A stretch of DNA of 34,630 bases. Source: Bacteroidia bacterium (GTDB taxonomy: Bacteria > Bacteroidota > Bacteroidia > B-17B0 > Aurantibacillaceae). Below, piece after piece: positions 24,403 to 32,800 of the stretch. The stretch spans positions 1-34,630 of the forward strand of contig JAOABO010000005.1 of assembly GCA_026418315.1 (NCBI GenBank). The letters run 5' to 3'. Every line of letters begins with the position of its first letter. Within the stretch, counting starts at the first letter, position 1. A program made the translations under genes and the position numbers. Below the pieces are notes generated by a model that saw only the letters and a program-made list of their open reading frames with translations, did no database searches and was not told where the DNA came from.

Positions 24403-25302
24403 CTATAATATATCTGTTTGATATGTATTACCGTTGATAGTTATTTTAACGTTGTAGTCACAAATGCCTTCGCCAATATCAACCTTTTGTGCATTTTTTC
24501 CATTTGGTTTTACGTAAATCAATCCCTTAATAAAGGGGTGTTTTCCTGGTTTTACAAATCCTTCGGGTGCGCAGTTTTTGAAATCACGATATAAGTAATC
24601 AGAAGCGGGTGAATTAAAGGTAATGTCAAAAGACCCTTTGCTATTAGAGCCACTTCCGTTACCGGTAAGATTAATGTTAGCATTTTGCCATTGTATTGGA
24701 ATATTGCCCGTGTTGTTATATACAGAAGCATCGTTCGTATTATTTAAGGTAATGGCGTGTGTAGAAGTAACTATCACAGAACTGGTGCCGTCATTGATTG
24801 TAAAGTTAGAATATGCTGCAGACCATGACAGTTTTGTAGTATTTGGGTTAAAACCATTAGGGGTAGTATTTGAAATAACGATAGATGCAGCAGATATAGT
24901 AGATGTATTAATTGAATAATTAGACAGTTCAACATTACATTTAAACCCTGGCTGGCGAAAATATTTGGCATTGAGCGTTGAGGCGGAGTATTTGATAATA
25001 ATTTTTCCGTTTCTGATATTTTTATCAGTGCCTAATGCGTTGGTCAAAATAAGCGTATCTATTTTTGCTACTGTATCTTTTTTAATGGTTATTCCAGTGT
25101 TTCCAAAAAATGGAGTAGCGGTATAAGTATCTCGGGTTAGGGCTGCCATTAAAAATACATCATTCATGACTTCATAGGATTTAACGGCATCTTTTGCTGT
25201 TGTCATATCATTATCAGGAGTGGCTGGTTCAGGAGAATTTTTTTTACTACAAGCGGCTATGGTTAAACTTATTAAACTAATTATTAAAAGTGATTTTTTC
25301 AT
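24403..25302 (-). CDS. Predicted lipoprotein of unknown function
   Basis: The 299-residue protein has a lipoprotein signal: a hydrophobic helix ending in the lipobox IAAC with Cys18, followed by SKKNSPEPATPDND, a linker. The mature part is Thr/Asn/Ser-rich and probably beta-sheet. It has repeated short strands (TLILTNALGTDKNIRNGKI, IIIKYSAS, SVIVTSTHAITLNNTNDASV), two cysteines near the C-terminus (KNCAPEGF, EGICDYNV) and the closing segment VKITINGNTYQTDIL. No family is recognised. The same-strand leucine dehydrogenase (47 bases on) and clpX (51 bases upstream) give no functional hint. Confidence 0.75.
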   Translation of the reverse strand: MKKSLLIISLISLTIAACSKKNSPEPATPDNDMTTAKDAVKSYEVMNDVFLMAALTRDTYTATPFFGNTGITIKKDTVAKIDTLILTNALGTDKNIRNGKIIIKYSASTLNAKYFRQPGFKCNVELSNYSINTSTISAASIVISNTTPNGFNPNTTKLSWSAAYSNFTINDGTSSVIVTSTHAITLNNTNDASVYNNTGNIPIQWQNANINLTGNGSGSNSKGSFDITFNSPASDYLYRDFKNCAPEGFVKPGKHPFIKGLIYVKPNGKNAQKVDIGEGICDYNVKITINGNTYQTDIL

Positions 25303-25353
25303 AGTTTTAATTTTTGGGCTTAATATTAAGAAATATGTTTCAAATAAACTCTT

Positions 25354-26628
25354 TTAAATTGATTTTTTTATACTTTGAGTTTTAAGTTTTAATTTGTGTA
25401 GTTTTTTTTCGGCATACTCTTTAGTAATGGTGTATTCTATGGGCTTTTCATTTTTCTTGGGCAGTTCAAACATTAAATCAGTCATGATAGTTTCACAAAT
25501 GCTTCTTAGCCCTCTTGCTCCAAGCTTGAGTTCTATAGCAGTATCTACCATGAGGTCAAATACTTCCTCTTCAAAAGACAATTGAATATTATCCAAAGCA
25601 AATAAATAGATATATTGCTTAATTAATGCATTTTTAGGCTCTAATAAAATTCTTTTTAATGCGTCTTTACTGAGAGATTCTAATGTGGCTATAACAGGCA
25701 ATCTGCCTAATAATTCTGGTATCAATCCATAAGTTTTAAGATCATGAGAGGTAACAAACGGTAAAAGATTATTTTTATCTATTTCTTCTGAAGCTTTTCC
25801 CTTGAATCCAATAACATTGATATTAATGCGTGATGAAATAATTTTGTCTAATCCTACGAATGCACCTCCGCATATAAACAATATATTGCGGGTATTAATT
25901 CTAATCATTTGTTGTTCGGGGTGTTTTCTGCCTCCTTGTGGTGGTACAAACACATCGGCGCCTTCCAGTATTTTAAGTAGTGCTTGTTGAACGCCTTCTC
26001 CCCCCACGTCTTTTGTAATAGATGGGTTATCCCCTGACTTTCTTGCTATCTTGTCAATTTCATCAATGAATACTATGCCTTTTTCTGCTGCTTTAACATC
26101 ATAATCTGCTGCCTGCAAAAGCCGTGTAAGAATAGTTTCTACATCTTCTCCTACATATCCTGCTTCTGTAATAGCTGTTGCATCTGCAATACAAAAGGGT
26201 ACATTGAGTAATCGGGCTATAGTTTTGGCAAGTAATGTTTTTCCTGTTCCTGTTTCTCCAATCAATAAAATGTTGGATTTTTCCAGTTCTACATTATTCT
26301 CCTGTTTGTGTGAAATTTTGGTCTTATTGAATACTCTCTTGTAGTGGTTATAAACCGCAACACTCAATATTTTTTTAGCTTCATCTTGTCCTATCACATA
26401 TTCATCCAAGTATTTTTTTATTTCTTTCGGTGTTAATGCTTTTATATCTTCGGAATATGGAGGTTTTTGTTTATTATGATGTTGTTTGTCCGTAACAACA
26501 ATTTCGTATGCTTTCTGCACACAAGATTCGCAGATATAGGCATTGTGTCCTGCCAATAAGAGTTGATTATCGCTTTGGGGCATTCCGCAAAAAGAACAGG
26601 CAGGTATTTTGGCTGATGCCTTTGCCAT
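25354..26628 (-). CDS. clpX: Clp protease ATP-binding subunit ClpX
   Basis: The 424-residue AAA+ unfoldase feeds substrates to ClpP. The N-terminal zinc-binding domain has Cys11, Cys14, Cys33 and Cys36. Walker A is GETGTGKT (124-131), the GYVG pore loop is at 157-160 and Walker B is VFIDEID (186-192). The RKH pore motif is at 234-236, and the ClpP-docking IGF tripeptide is at 273-275. All functional parts are present, so it should work with ClpP, whose gene is not in the window. It lies 21 bases after lpd on the same strand. Confidence 0.97.
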   Translation of the reverse strand: MAKASAKIPACSFCGMPQSDNQLLLAGHNAYICESCVQKAYEIVVTDKQHHNKQKPPYSEDIKALTPKEIKKYLDEYVIGQDEAKKILSVAVYNHYKRVFNKTKISHKQENNVELEKSNILLIGETGTGKTLLAKTIARLLNVPFCIADATAITEAGYVGEDVETILTRLLQAADYDVKAAEKGIVFIDEIDKIARKSGDNPSITKDVGGEGVQQALLKILEGADVFVPPQGGRKHPEQQMIRINTRNILFICGGAFVGLDKIISSRININVIGFKGKASEEIDKNNLLPFVTSHDLKTYGLIPELLGRLPVIATLESLSKDALKRILLEPKNALIKQYIYLFALDNIQLSFEEEVFDLMVDTAIELKLGARGLRSICETIMTDLMFELPKKNEKPIEYTITKEYAEKKLHKLKLKTQSIKKSI

Positions 26629-26649
26629 AGGTGCAAATATATGAAATTA

Positions 26650-28053
26650 TCAGAAATTGAGAGGTCTCTTTTCAAAAGCATCCAAACATGCTTCTTTGAA
26701 TGCTTCACTAAAAGTGGGGTGCGGATGGCATATTCTTCCGATGTCTTCAGCTGTGGCTTTGTATTCCATAGCCAGTGTTGCCTCTGCAATCAGGTCGGCC
26801 GCGCGAGGGGCTATCATGTGTACTCCTAATATCTCATCAGTGTCTTTATGTGCTAATACTTTAATGAACCCGTCTGTATCCATACTGGCTTTGGCTCTGC
26901 CGCTAGCTTTGAAAGGAAATTGCCCTGATTTGTAGGGCAGATTTTTTTCTTTTAATTGTTCTTCGGTAAAACCAACAGATGCCACTTCTGGCCATGTATA
27001 TACTACTGATGGAATAAGGTTGTAATTGATATGTGGTTTTTGTCCGGCTAAAATTTCGGCAACGAACACGCCTTCTTCTTCTGCTTTGTGAGCAAGCATA
27101 GGCCCTCTTACCACATCACCAATAGCGTAAATATGCGGTTGTGAAGTTTGAAGTTTTTCATTTACCACTACCCTGCCTTTTTCGTCTATTTGAACACCTG
27201 CTTTATCCAAAGCTAAATTTTCGGTATAAGGTTTGCGTCCGACAGATACTAACACGTAATCGCCTTTCAACTCAATGTTTTCGCCGTTTTTATTTTGAAT
27301 GGTTAATATGACGTCTTTAGATTTTTTTGTAGCAGATACTACTTTATGTTGCAAATAAAATTCAAAGCCAAGATTTTTTTTAAGTAATCTCTGAAGTTCT
27401 TTAGATAAGGAACTATCCATTAAAGGAATAATTCTATCCATATATTCAACTACTGATACTTTACTTCCTATTCTTGCAAAAACGCTACCCAATTCTAAGC
27501 CTATAGCACCTCCTCCTATCACTATTAAATGTTTAGGAATGGTTTCTAATTCCAATGCTTCGGTGGATGTAATAATCTGTTTTTTATCAATCTCTACACC
27601 TTGTAAATTGGCGGGCTTTGAACCAGTGGCTATCACAAAATATTTTGCGTTCAATTCATAAGTTTCTTTTTCTCCTGATACTTTCAGTAAAGTATCTGAC
27701 ACAAAACTACCATGACCATGAAATACTTTAATTTTATTTTTCTTCATTAAATACATAACACCATCGCTATTTTCTTTTACAACTTGTCTTTTGCGGGCTA
27801 TCATTTGTTTTACATCGGGCTTTAGTCCACTTATTTTTATTCCATGTTGTTCAAAACTATGTGTTGCATTAAAATAGTGTTCTGAAGAATCAAGCAATGC
27901 TTTTGAAGGAATACAGCCAACATTCAAGCAGGTTCCTCCCAAAGAATTATATTTTTCAACTATTGCTACATTAAATCCTAACTGAGCGGCACGAATAGCA
28001 CAAATATAACCTCCTGGCCCGGAGCCGATAACCACCACATCAAATTTTTCCAT
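26650..28053 (-). CDS. lpd: Dihydrolipoyl dehydrogenase
   Basis: The 467-residue flavoprotein re-oxidises dihydrolipoamide in 2-oxoacid dehydrogenase and glycine cleavage complexes. It begins with the FAD-binding motif VVIGSGPGGYICAIRAAQLG. The redox disulfide is in GGTCLNVGCIPSK, and the NAD site is VIGGGAIGLELGSVFARIG. YAIGDVVRGPMLAHKAEEEG binds FAD, and the C-terminal HPHPTFSEAFKEA provides the catalytic His-Glu pair. The length is normal. No complex partner gene is adjacent. An inverted repeat between it and the bTHX gene probably ends upstream transcription. Confidence 0.95.
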   Translation of the reverse strand: MEKFDVVVIGSGPGGYICAIRAAQLGFNVAIVEKYNSLGGTCLNVGCIPSKALLDSSEHYFNATHSFEQHGIKISGLKPDVKQMIARKRQVVKENSDGVMYLMKKNKIKVFHGHGSFVSDTLLKVSGEKETYELNAKYFVIATGSKPANLQGVEIDKKQIITSTEALELETIPKHLIVIGGGAIGLELGSVFARIGSKVSVVEYMDRIIPLMDSSLSKELQRLLKKNLGFEFYLQHKVVSATKKSKDVILTIQNKNGENIELKGDYVLVSVGRKPYTENLALDKAGVQIDEKGRVVVNEKLQTSQPHIYAIGDVVRGPMLAHKAEEEGVFVAEILAGQKPHINYNLIPSVVYTWPEVASVGFTEEQLKEKNLPYKSGQFPFKASGRAKASMDTDGFIKVLAHKDTDEILGVHMIAPRAADLIAEATLAMEYKATAEDIGRICHPHPTFSEAFKEACLDAFEKRPLNF

Positions 28054-28083
28054 AGATGTAATTTTTATTTTAATAATAAAAAT

Positions 28084-28122
28084 GGCTCGTATTTTTAATA
28101 CTTGTTTCTAATGATACGAGCC
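28084..28122 (-). terminator. Hairpin terminator after the bTHX gene
   Basis: A perfect 9-bp inverted repeat (GGCTCGTAT / ATACGAGCC, 21-base loop) lies 23 bases past the bTHX stop and is followed on the minus strand by ATTTTTATTATT. The loop is long for a terminator, so a 5' leader structure of lpd is an alternative. Confidence 0.5.
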
Positions 28123-28145
28123 CACCGTGTATTTAATACAAGGTA

Positions 28146-28244
28146 TTATTTGGCTGCGGTTTTCTTTTTCTTTTTTGGCCTTGTTTTTCCATAGGTACCA
28201 ATGTGTATTTTACCTCTTTTGGTTTTTTTATCGCCTTTACCCAT
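28146..28244 (-). CDS. Small ribosomal protein bTHX
   Basis: A 32-residue frame too short for most gene finders encodes MGKGDKKTKRGKIHIGTYGK followed by TRPKKKKKTAAK. This matches the tiny, very basic 30S protein bTHX (Thx/S31 family) first known from Thermus and conserved in Bacteroidota, with the family core MGKGDKKxxRGKI, GTYG and a C-terminal lysine run. It sits in the head of the small subunit and binds 16S rRNA. An exact -7 box lies just upstream of its ATG and a hairpin lies downstream, so it forms its own transcription unit. Confidence 0.9.
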   Translation of the reverse strand: MGKGDKKTKRGKIHIGTYGKTRPKKKKKTAAK

Positions 28245-28252
28245 AAAATTTG

Positions 28253-28266
28253 TTTTGCCGGCAAAA
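28253..28266. repeat. Perfect 14-bp palindrome at the bTHX transcription start
   Basis: TTTTGCCGGCAAAA is an uninterrupted palindrome overlapping the TTTG end of the bTHX -7 box and the expected transcription start. It is short and may be chance, but its position would suit an operator or a 5'-leader element. Confidence 0.4.
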
Positions 28267-28269
28267 TTA
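28262..28269 (-). promoter_or_regulatory. -7 box for the bTHX gene
   Basis: The minus strand reads TAATTTTG, an exact TAnnTTTG match ending 17 bases upstream of the bTHX ATG. No -33 TTG was recognised. Confidence 0.5.
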
Positions 28270-28317
28270 GAGATTATTTTTTGGATTAAGAAAAAATTCA
28301 GAATGTTTAGTTATTCG

Positions 28318-28758
28318 TCAACCCTGAATGTTTTTATATAAGTGTACAAAATTATTATCTTGTTGAATCGTCCATTTGGGTGGGTTGAAAAATTTTTTTA
28401 CAAATCTTAAAAATACTCGTGTTCTACCTGTTACAGGATGCGTTTCTTTAGTTTCAAATTTTCTTCTTTCTCCAGAAAATACATAATGATAAACATTGGG
28501 ATGTTCTTCTGAAAATTTTATTATAATCATACATACTGTATTGAGTACCCGATATACATCTCCTTTGTTGGTTATAGCATATTGATCATTCTCATACTCA
28601 TCATTTGTTACGCAAAAAGTAACATGCACTTTCAAATAATTTTCCTGATCTCTTGCAAATGATACCTCATATTGTTCATTAAATCTATTAGTAAAATAAT
28701 AAAAATACTTTGTAGGAAAGGGATCTTTCTCAAAGGGATAATGTAACAAGTCAGTCAT
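28318..28758 (-). CDS. Hypothetical protein (146 aa)
   Basis: The 146-residue protein has no signal peptide and no membrane helix. It is rich in aromatic and charged residues. A middle segment, TNKGDVYRVLNTVCMIIIKF followed by SEEHPNVYHYVFSGE, faintly recalls the DUF6934-type pattern of Bacteroidota (NNGD..KVL.TV....F...YP). I treat this as a resemblance, not an assignment. The start overlaps the preceding membrane protein's stop as ATGA, so it is translated from the same transcript. Function is unknown. Confidence 0.7.
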   Translation of the reverse strand: MTDLLHYPFEKDPFPTKYFYYFTNRFNEQYEVSFARDQENYLKVHVTFCVTNDEYENDQYAITNKGDVYRVLNTVCMIIIKFSEEHPNVYHYVFSGERRKFETKETHPVTGRTRVFLRFVKKFFNPPKWTIQQDNNFVHLYKNIQG

Positions 28759-30251
28759 TGTAATGGGTTTACCTTTCTTAAATGAAATTGTGTTGCAATG
28801 TTAATAAAAAGGAAGGGTAATAAAAAATAACGGTATCTTGTAATGGCCCCTATATTGGGCGAGGAAACAGATATCATCAAAATAAAATATAGTACTAACA
28901 TAAAAACGTAAACAAAATGCAGTGGATGAACTCTTGCATATAAAACAGTAGCAATTAATAACAACAATATAGCAATATTTTCAAACCAAACAATTAAATC
29001 CATTACAGATTGTATATGATGAGGATAAAAGAAAAAAACAGCCAATGACTCTACAATGCTTTTAAGGTTGTAAAACAAAGGTTTTTGAAAATTGATAGGG
29101 GAAATAAATATGGTTTTGTTAGCTTTTTCTATGTAGTACAAACCTTTGTATTTTTCGGTTGTATCTTTATTGAGTTCTTGAATAGTATCTTGTAAATGAG
29201 TAAGATACCAATACATAATAGGTACATTATATTTTATACGAAAACTGGGCACATTGTCGGTAGAATCAATATAAAGGTAATTCCATTCATAAGGCACTCT
29301 AACAAATTTTTTTGTACTGACCAGAAAAATTCCGCCTTTTGAAGCATCTAAAAAACGTTCTTGCCTGTATTGAATGATGCTTGCCAGGTTTTTATTAAAT
29401 CCATAACGAATAGTTATTGTTACTAAAACAAATAAAAAAAACAGGCCACCTATAAAAATGATTACTCTCAATTTTTGAATATACCCATACACAATAAGAT
29501 ACCAAAATGAAAAAAGCATAAAAGGAAGCAAGTAACTTACTCTAAAAAGGAAGGATATAATTATTAAAAAAATACCCGTTAATATATTCACAAAGTTCCA
29601 TTGTTTTTCAATAATCCATTGATACAATACGGTTACTATCAAGCCCATAAACAAAACCATCAAACTTTCTTTCAGAACAAAAGACGTAAAAAAGAAAAAA
29701 GAAGGGAAAAACGAGGAAATTAGAAAAACACTGCTCATAAAACGGTCGGATACTTTGTCTTTTGCACTATTAAAAAAAATTATATTTTTAATAAACTGAA
29801 ATACAAGTGCCCAACCCACTAATGAAAAAAATGCAGACATCAACCTATGTACAGACAAATGCCCCCCTGATATAAATGACAATAAACTATGAATTTTTAT
29901 AACCCACCTATTATCATTGTAAAAAAATTCCGGTGCTTTGTACCATGCATTCGTATATGTAAAATATTGATTAAATATATCATCATTAGCAGGTTCAATA
30001 TCAAATAAAAATTGAAAGTACAAAGATGGGTATTCTTTAGCATATTGATGAAACAACAAAATATCATTAAAGTAATTATCTTCATCAGGGGTATTTAAAA
30101 AAGAAATTTCTGATAAACTTGTATAGGAAATTAAAAAAATAAATATAGATTTTGCAATTAAAACAAAAAATACAAACTGCTTATTGACATATAAGTTAAT
30201 TTTATAAACAACAACAAGCAAAGTAACAACCCAAAATAAAAAAACAATCAT
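28755..30251 (-). CDS. Polytopic membrane protein, GT-C glycosyltransferase-like
   Basis: The 498-residue protein has about ten or more hydrophobic helices. After the second helix the loop carries NTPDEDNYFND, an acidic Asp/Glu-Asp pair followed by Tyr, where GT-C fold glycosyltransferases place their catalytic acids. The next segments (GGHLSVHRLMSAFFSLVGWA; SFFPSFFFFTSFVLKESLMV) resemble the helices of such enzymes in Bacteroidota. It would use a lipid-linked sugar donor at the inner membrane. This is a fold-level inference and it could be another polymerase-like protein. The ATG at 30251 is chosen because it gives an ATGA overlap with the PAP2 gene, while a longer frame would overlap by about 80 bases. 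Confidence 0.65.
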   Translation of the reverse strand: MIVFLFWVVTLLVVVYKINLYVNKQFVFFVLIAKSIFIFLISYTSLSEISFLNTPDEDNYFNDILLFHQYAKEYPSLYFQFLFDIEPANDDIFNQYFTYTNAWYKAPEFFYNDNRWVIKIHSLLSFISGGHLSVHRLMSAFFSLVGWALVFQFIKNIIFFNSAKDKVSDRFMSSVFLISSFFPSFFFFTSFVLKESLMVLFMGLIVTVLYQWIIEKQWNFVNILTGIFLIIISFLFRVSYLLPFMLFSFWYLIVYGYIQKLRVIIFIGGLFFLFVLVTITIRYGFNKNLASIIQYRQERFLDASKGGIFLVSTKKFVRVPYEWNYLYIDSTDNVPSFRIKYNVPIMYWYLTHLQDTIQELNKDTTEKYKGLYYIEKANKTIFISPINFQKPLFYNLKSIVESLAVFFFYPHHIQSVMDLIVWFENIAILLLLIATVLYARVHPLHFVYVFMLVLYFILMISVSSPNIGAITRYRYFLLPFLFINIATQFHLRKVNPLQ

Positions 30252-30826
30252 GTATGTAATCTGTTTTTCAATCCTGTAAAATAAAGTCCCAATGAATAAA
30301 CACAAAATGCAATGATGCTTCCTGCTATCCATCCAACCAAAACATCAGTAAAATAATGCACTCCTAAGTATAACCGACTAATTCCAGTAAGCAAAGGATA
30401 CAATATTAGCCAAAATTTTAAATTTGAGTTTTTGATAAACAATAACACCAACACAAATATAGCGGCACTATTAGACGCATGAGCAGAATAAAAACCGTAG
30501 GTTCCACCACGATAGTTGTTCACTAACTGAATTTTATCTTGGTATAATTGATTGTGAGTAGGTCTTAATCTCTTAAAATAATTTTTGGGCAAATTACACG
30601 CTTGATCACTTATAAGTATGGTTGCCCCTATTATCAGAATAATTTTTGCATAATCCTTTTTATGATATTGATGATAAATTTTAACCAAAGCCCATAGCCA
30701 TAGTGGCAAAAAAATCCATGCTTCTGATACGTACCAAAAAAACTGATCTAAAAAAGGATGATGAACGGACTGAAAAAAAAACAATACATACTCATCAATG
30801 AACTGAATGAAATGTCCTGTATTCAT
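30248..30826 (-). CDS. PAP2 family membrane phosphatase
   Basis: The 192-residue protein has about five membrane helices and all three PAP2 motifs. K81-x6-R88-P89 is the first, YSAHAS with His116 stands in the position of PSGH, and S150-R151-x5-H157-x3-D161 is the third. Such enzymes hydrolyse lipid phosphates such as phosphatidate or undecaprenyl diphosphate on the outer face of the inner membrane. The catalytic residues are intact, in contrast to the PAP2-like protein at 6851-7522. It follows the LytTR regulator by 12 bases and overlaps the GT-C-like gene, which suggests a role in lipid-linked glycan metabolism. Confidence 0.85.
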   Translation of the reverse strand: MNTGHFIQFIDEYVLFFFQSVHHPFLDQFFWYVSEAWIFLPLWLWALVKIYHQYHKKDYAKIILIIGATILISDQACNLPKNYFKRLRPTHNQLYQDKIQLVNNYRGGTYGFYSAHASNSAAIFVLVLLFIKNSNLKFWLILYPLLTGISRLYLGVHYFTDVLVGWIAGSIIAFCVYSLGLYFTGLKNRLHT

Positions 30827-30838
30827 TCTTTGTTATAG

Positions 30839-31561
30839 TTATAATATAAACAATTCTTTAAAGCGAACCGATTGCCGACGGCTAAGATCTATTTCTGCTC
30901 CATTAGATAATTTTACGATATAACCATTATTCACCCAGGTAGAAATACTTGTTACATGAAACAAGTTGATGATAAACTTTCTATTTGCTCTAAAAAACAT
31001 ATCAGATGGTAACCTTTCTTCTAAAGCATTCAAACTATTAAAAATAACAGGATGAGAATCAGACAAATGTACTTTCACATAATTTCCTAATGACTCAAAC
31101 AAAATAATATCTTTTAATGCAACAAACCAACACCTATCTCCATCTTTCATAAAAACTCTGGCATCTTTATTCAGTTTATCGGTTTTAGTAACTACCTGAT
31201 TTTCTTTTTCTTCTTTAACCTGATATTTTCGGATACAATCTGCTAATCTTTGTGCATCAATTGGTTTCAATATATAATCCAATGCCTGAAATTCAAATGC
31301 TTTTATAGCATACTCATCATAAGCCGAAATAAAAACAACATCTGGAATAGCATTAATTTCATTCAACATTTCAAAACCTGTTTTATCGGGCATCTCAATA
31401 TCCAAAAACACCAAATCCGGCTTTAATTCTTCAATTTTCTGCTTACCCTCTTCTGCATTTACACACTCAGCTATTACCTCCACTTCAGGATGATTTTTTT
31501 TAAGTAATTTTTTTAACTCTTCCCTTGATAATCTTTCATCATCTACAATAACTACTTTCAT
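30839..31561 (-). CDS. LytTR-family response regulator
   Basis: The 240-residue protein has a receiver domain with phosphoacceptor Asp54 (LVFLDIEMP), acidic residues D7-D8 and a KP near residue 108 (DYILKPID). A LytTR DNA-binding domain follows from about residue 140 (ILFESLGNYVKVHLSD, FFRANRKFIINLFHV). These regulators often control envelope or exopolysaccharide genes. No LytS-type kinase is in the window. The gene is 12 bases upstream of the PAP2 gene and is probably transcribed with that group. Confidence 0.92.
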   Translation of the reverse strand: MKVVIVDDERLSREELKKLLKKNHPEVEVIAECVNAEEGKQKIEELKPDLVFLDIEMPDKTGFEMLNEINAIPDVVFISAYDEYAIKAFEFQALDYILKPIDAQRLADCIRKYQVKEEKENQVVTKTDKLNKDARVFMKDGDRCWFVALKDIILFESLGNYVKVHLSDSHPVIFNSLNALEERLPSDMFFRANRKFIINLFHVTSISTWVNNGYIVKLSNGAEIDLSRRQSVRFKELFIL

Positions 31562-31633
31562 AATAATTTTTTATTGCTAAAAATACATATAAGATTTTAT
31601 ATTTTTCAAGTTTATTTTTATCGTCGGAAAGAA

Positions 31634-32797
31634 TTAAATTTCATTGGAAAAATATATATTTGGAAATCCACGTAAATTATAATTAGAGGCCATTACTTCT
31701 CCATAAGCACCAGCAGAAAGAATGGCTATAAAATCCCCTCTTTCTGTATGAGGCAATAATACATTTTTACCAAAATAATCTGTTGTCTCACATATCGGAC
31801 CACATACATCATACAACTCATCAGGTGTTTCTAAATATTTGGAAATATTTTCAATTTTATGGTATGCTTCGTAAAGTGCAGGTCTTAAAAGATGATTCAT
31901 ACCACTATCTACAATTAAGAAGTGCTTGCTTCCTGATGTTTTATGAAACAATACTTTGGTAACCAAAACCCCACATTGCGCCACCAATGACCTACCTAAT
32001 TCAAAATGCAATAGTTGATAAGGCCTCCTTTCCAAAAACTTTTCAAACACAGCAAAGTAACTTTCAAAATCCGGAAACAAATTTTTATCGGGATGAACAT
32101 AATCAACGCCTAATCCACCGCCCATATTCAGGTGTTTTAAAACAATACCCCTTTCTTCCATCCACCTTTGTATCTCGTTTACTTTTAAACATAAATTTTT
32201 AAAAGAAGACATATCCATTATCTGAGAGCCAATATGAAAATGTAAACCAATTAACTTTAAATGAGCCATCTGAGGTAATTTCTCTAACACTATTGTCAAA
32301 TCTGAAGCATTGATACCAAACTTATTTTCTGTTAATCCGGTTGTTATAAATTTATGCGTATAAGCATCCACATTAGGGTTAATTCGCAAAGCTACATCTG
32401 CCACTGTGTTCAATTTTCCGGCAATTTCATTGACTACTTCCATTTCCTGAATACTTTCTATATTCAAACAAAAAATTTTTTGAGATATAGCATACGTAAT
32501 TTCTTCATCTGTTTTACCAACCCCAGCAAAAACAATGTTTTCAGGAAGTATGTTATTTTGTAATGCTTTTTTGATTTCTCCGCTACTTACACAATCTGAA
32601 CCAATATGATAGGTTGACAAAATCTGTAATAATTTATCCTGACAATTTGCTTTCAATGCATAATGAATTTTACCCCCAACCTTTTCAGATGCTTTAATGG
32701 CTCTTTGAAGCGTTAATTCAAAAATATCGGTATCGTAATAATAATAAGGTGTAGGTAGTTTTTTTAATTTTTCAATTATAGCATGACTGAAAAACAT
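31634..32797 (-). CDS. lysA: Diaminopimelate decarboxylase
   Basis: The 387-residue PLP enzyme converts meso-diaminopimelate to lysine, the last step of lysine synthesis. The PLP lysine is Lys49 in IHYALKANCQ. Other signatures are LRINPNVDAYTHKFITTGL, KFGI, HFHIGSQI, NMGGGLGVDY, and CGPICETTDYFGK, which supplies the active-site Cys. The usual EPGRS is ELGRS here, a Pro-to-Leu change in the phosphate/arginine segment that is probably tolerated. It starts 3 bases after lysC, so the two are an operon. Confidence 0.93.
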   Translation of the reverse strand: MFFSHAIIEKLKKLPTPYYYYDTDIFELTLQRAIKASEKVGGKIHYALKANCQDKLLQILSTYHIGSDCVSSGEIKKALQNNILPENIVFAGVGKTDEEITYAISQKIFCLNIESIQEMEVVNEIAGKLNTVADVALRINPNVDAYTHKFITTGLTENKFGINASDLTIVLEKLPQMAHLKLIGLHFHIGSQIMDMSSFKNLCLKVNEIQRWMEERGIVLKHLNMGGGLGVDYVHPDKNLFPDFESYFAVFEKFLERRPYQLLHFELGRSLVAQCGVLVTKVLFHKTSGSKHFLIVDSGMNHLLRPALYEAYHKIENISKYLETPDELYDVCGPICETTDYFGKNVLLPHTERGDFIAILSAGAYGEVMASNYNLRGFPNIYFSNEI

Positions 32798-32800
32798 ATC

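Noticed and set aside
26442..26789. A 115-codon frame overlapping clpX and lpd on the same strand
   Set aside because: Both overlapped genes are complete and conserved, and the frame has low-complexity composition with no recognisable family.
28296..28329. ATTCAG/CTGAAT hairpin followed by T's after the 146-residue gene
   Set aside because: The stem is only 6 bp with a 22-base loop and begins inside the coding region. It may be a weak terminator but is not reliable.
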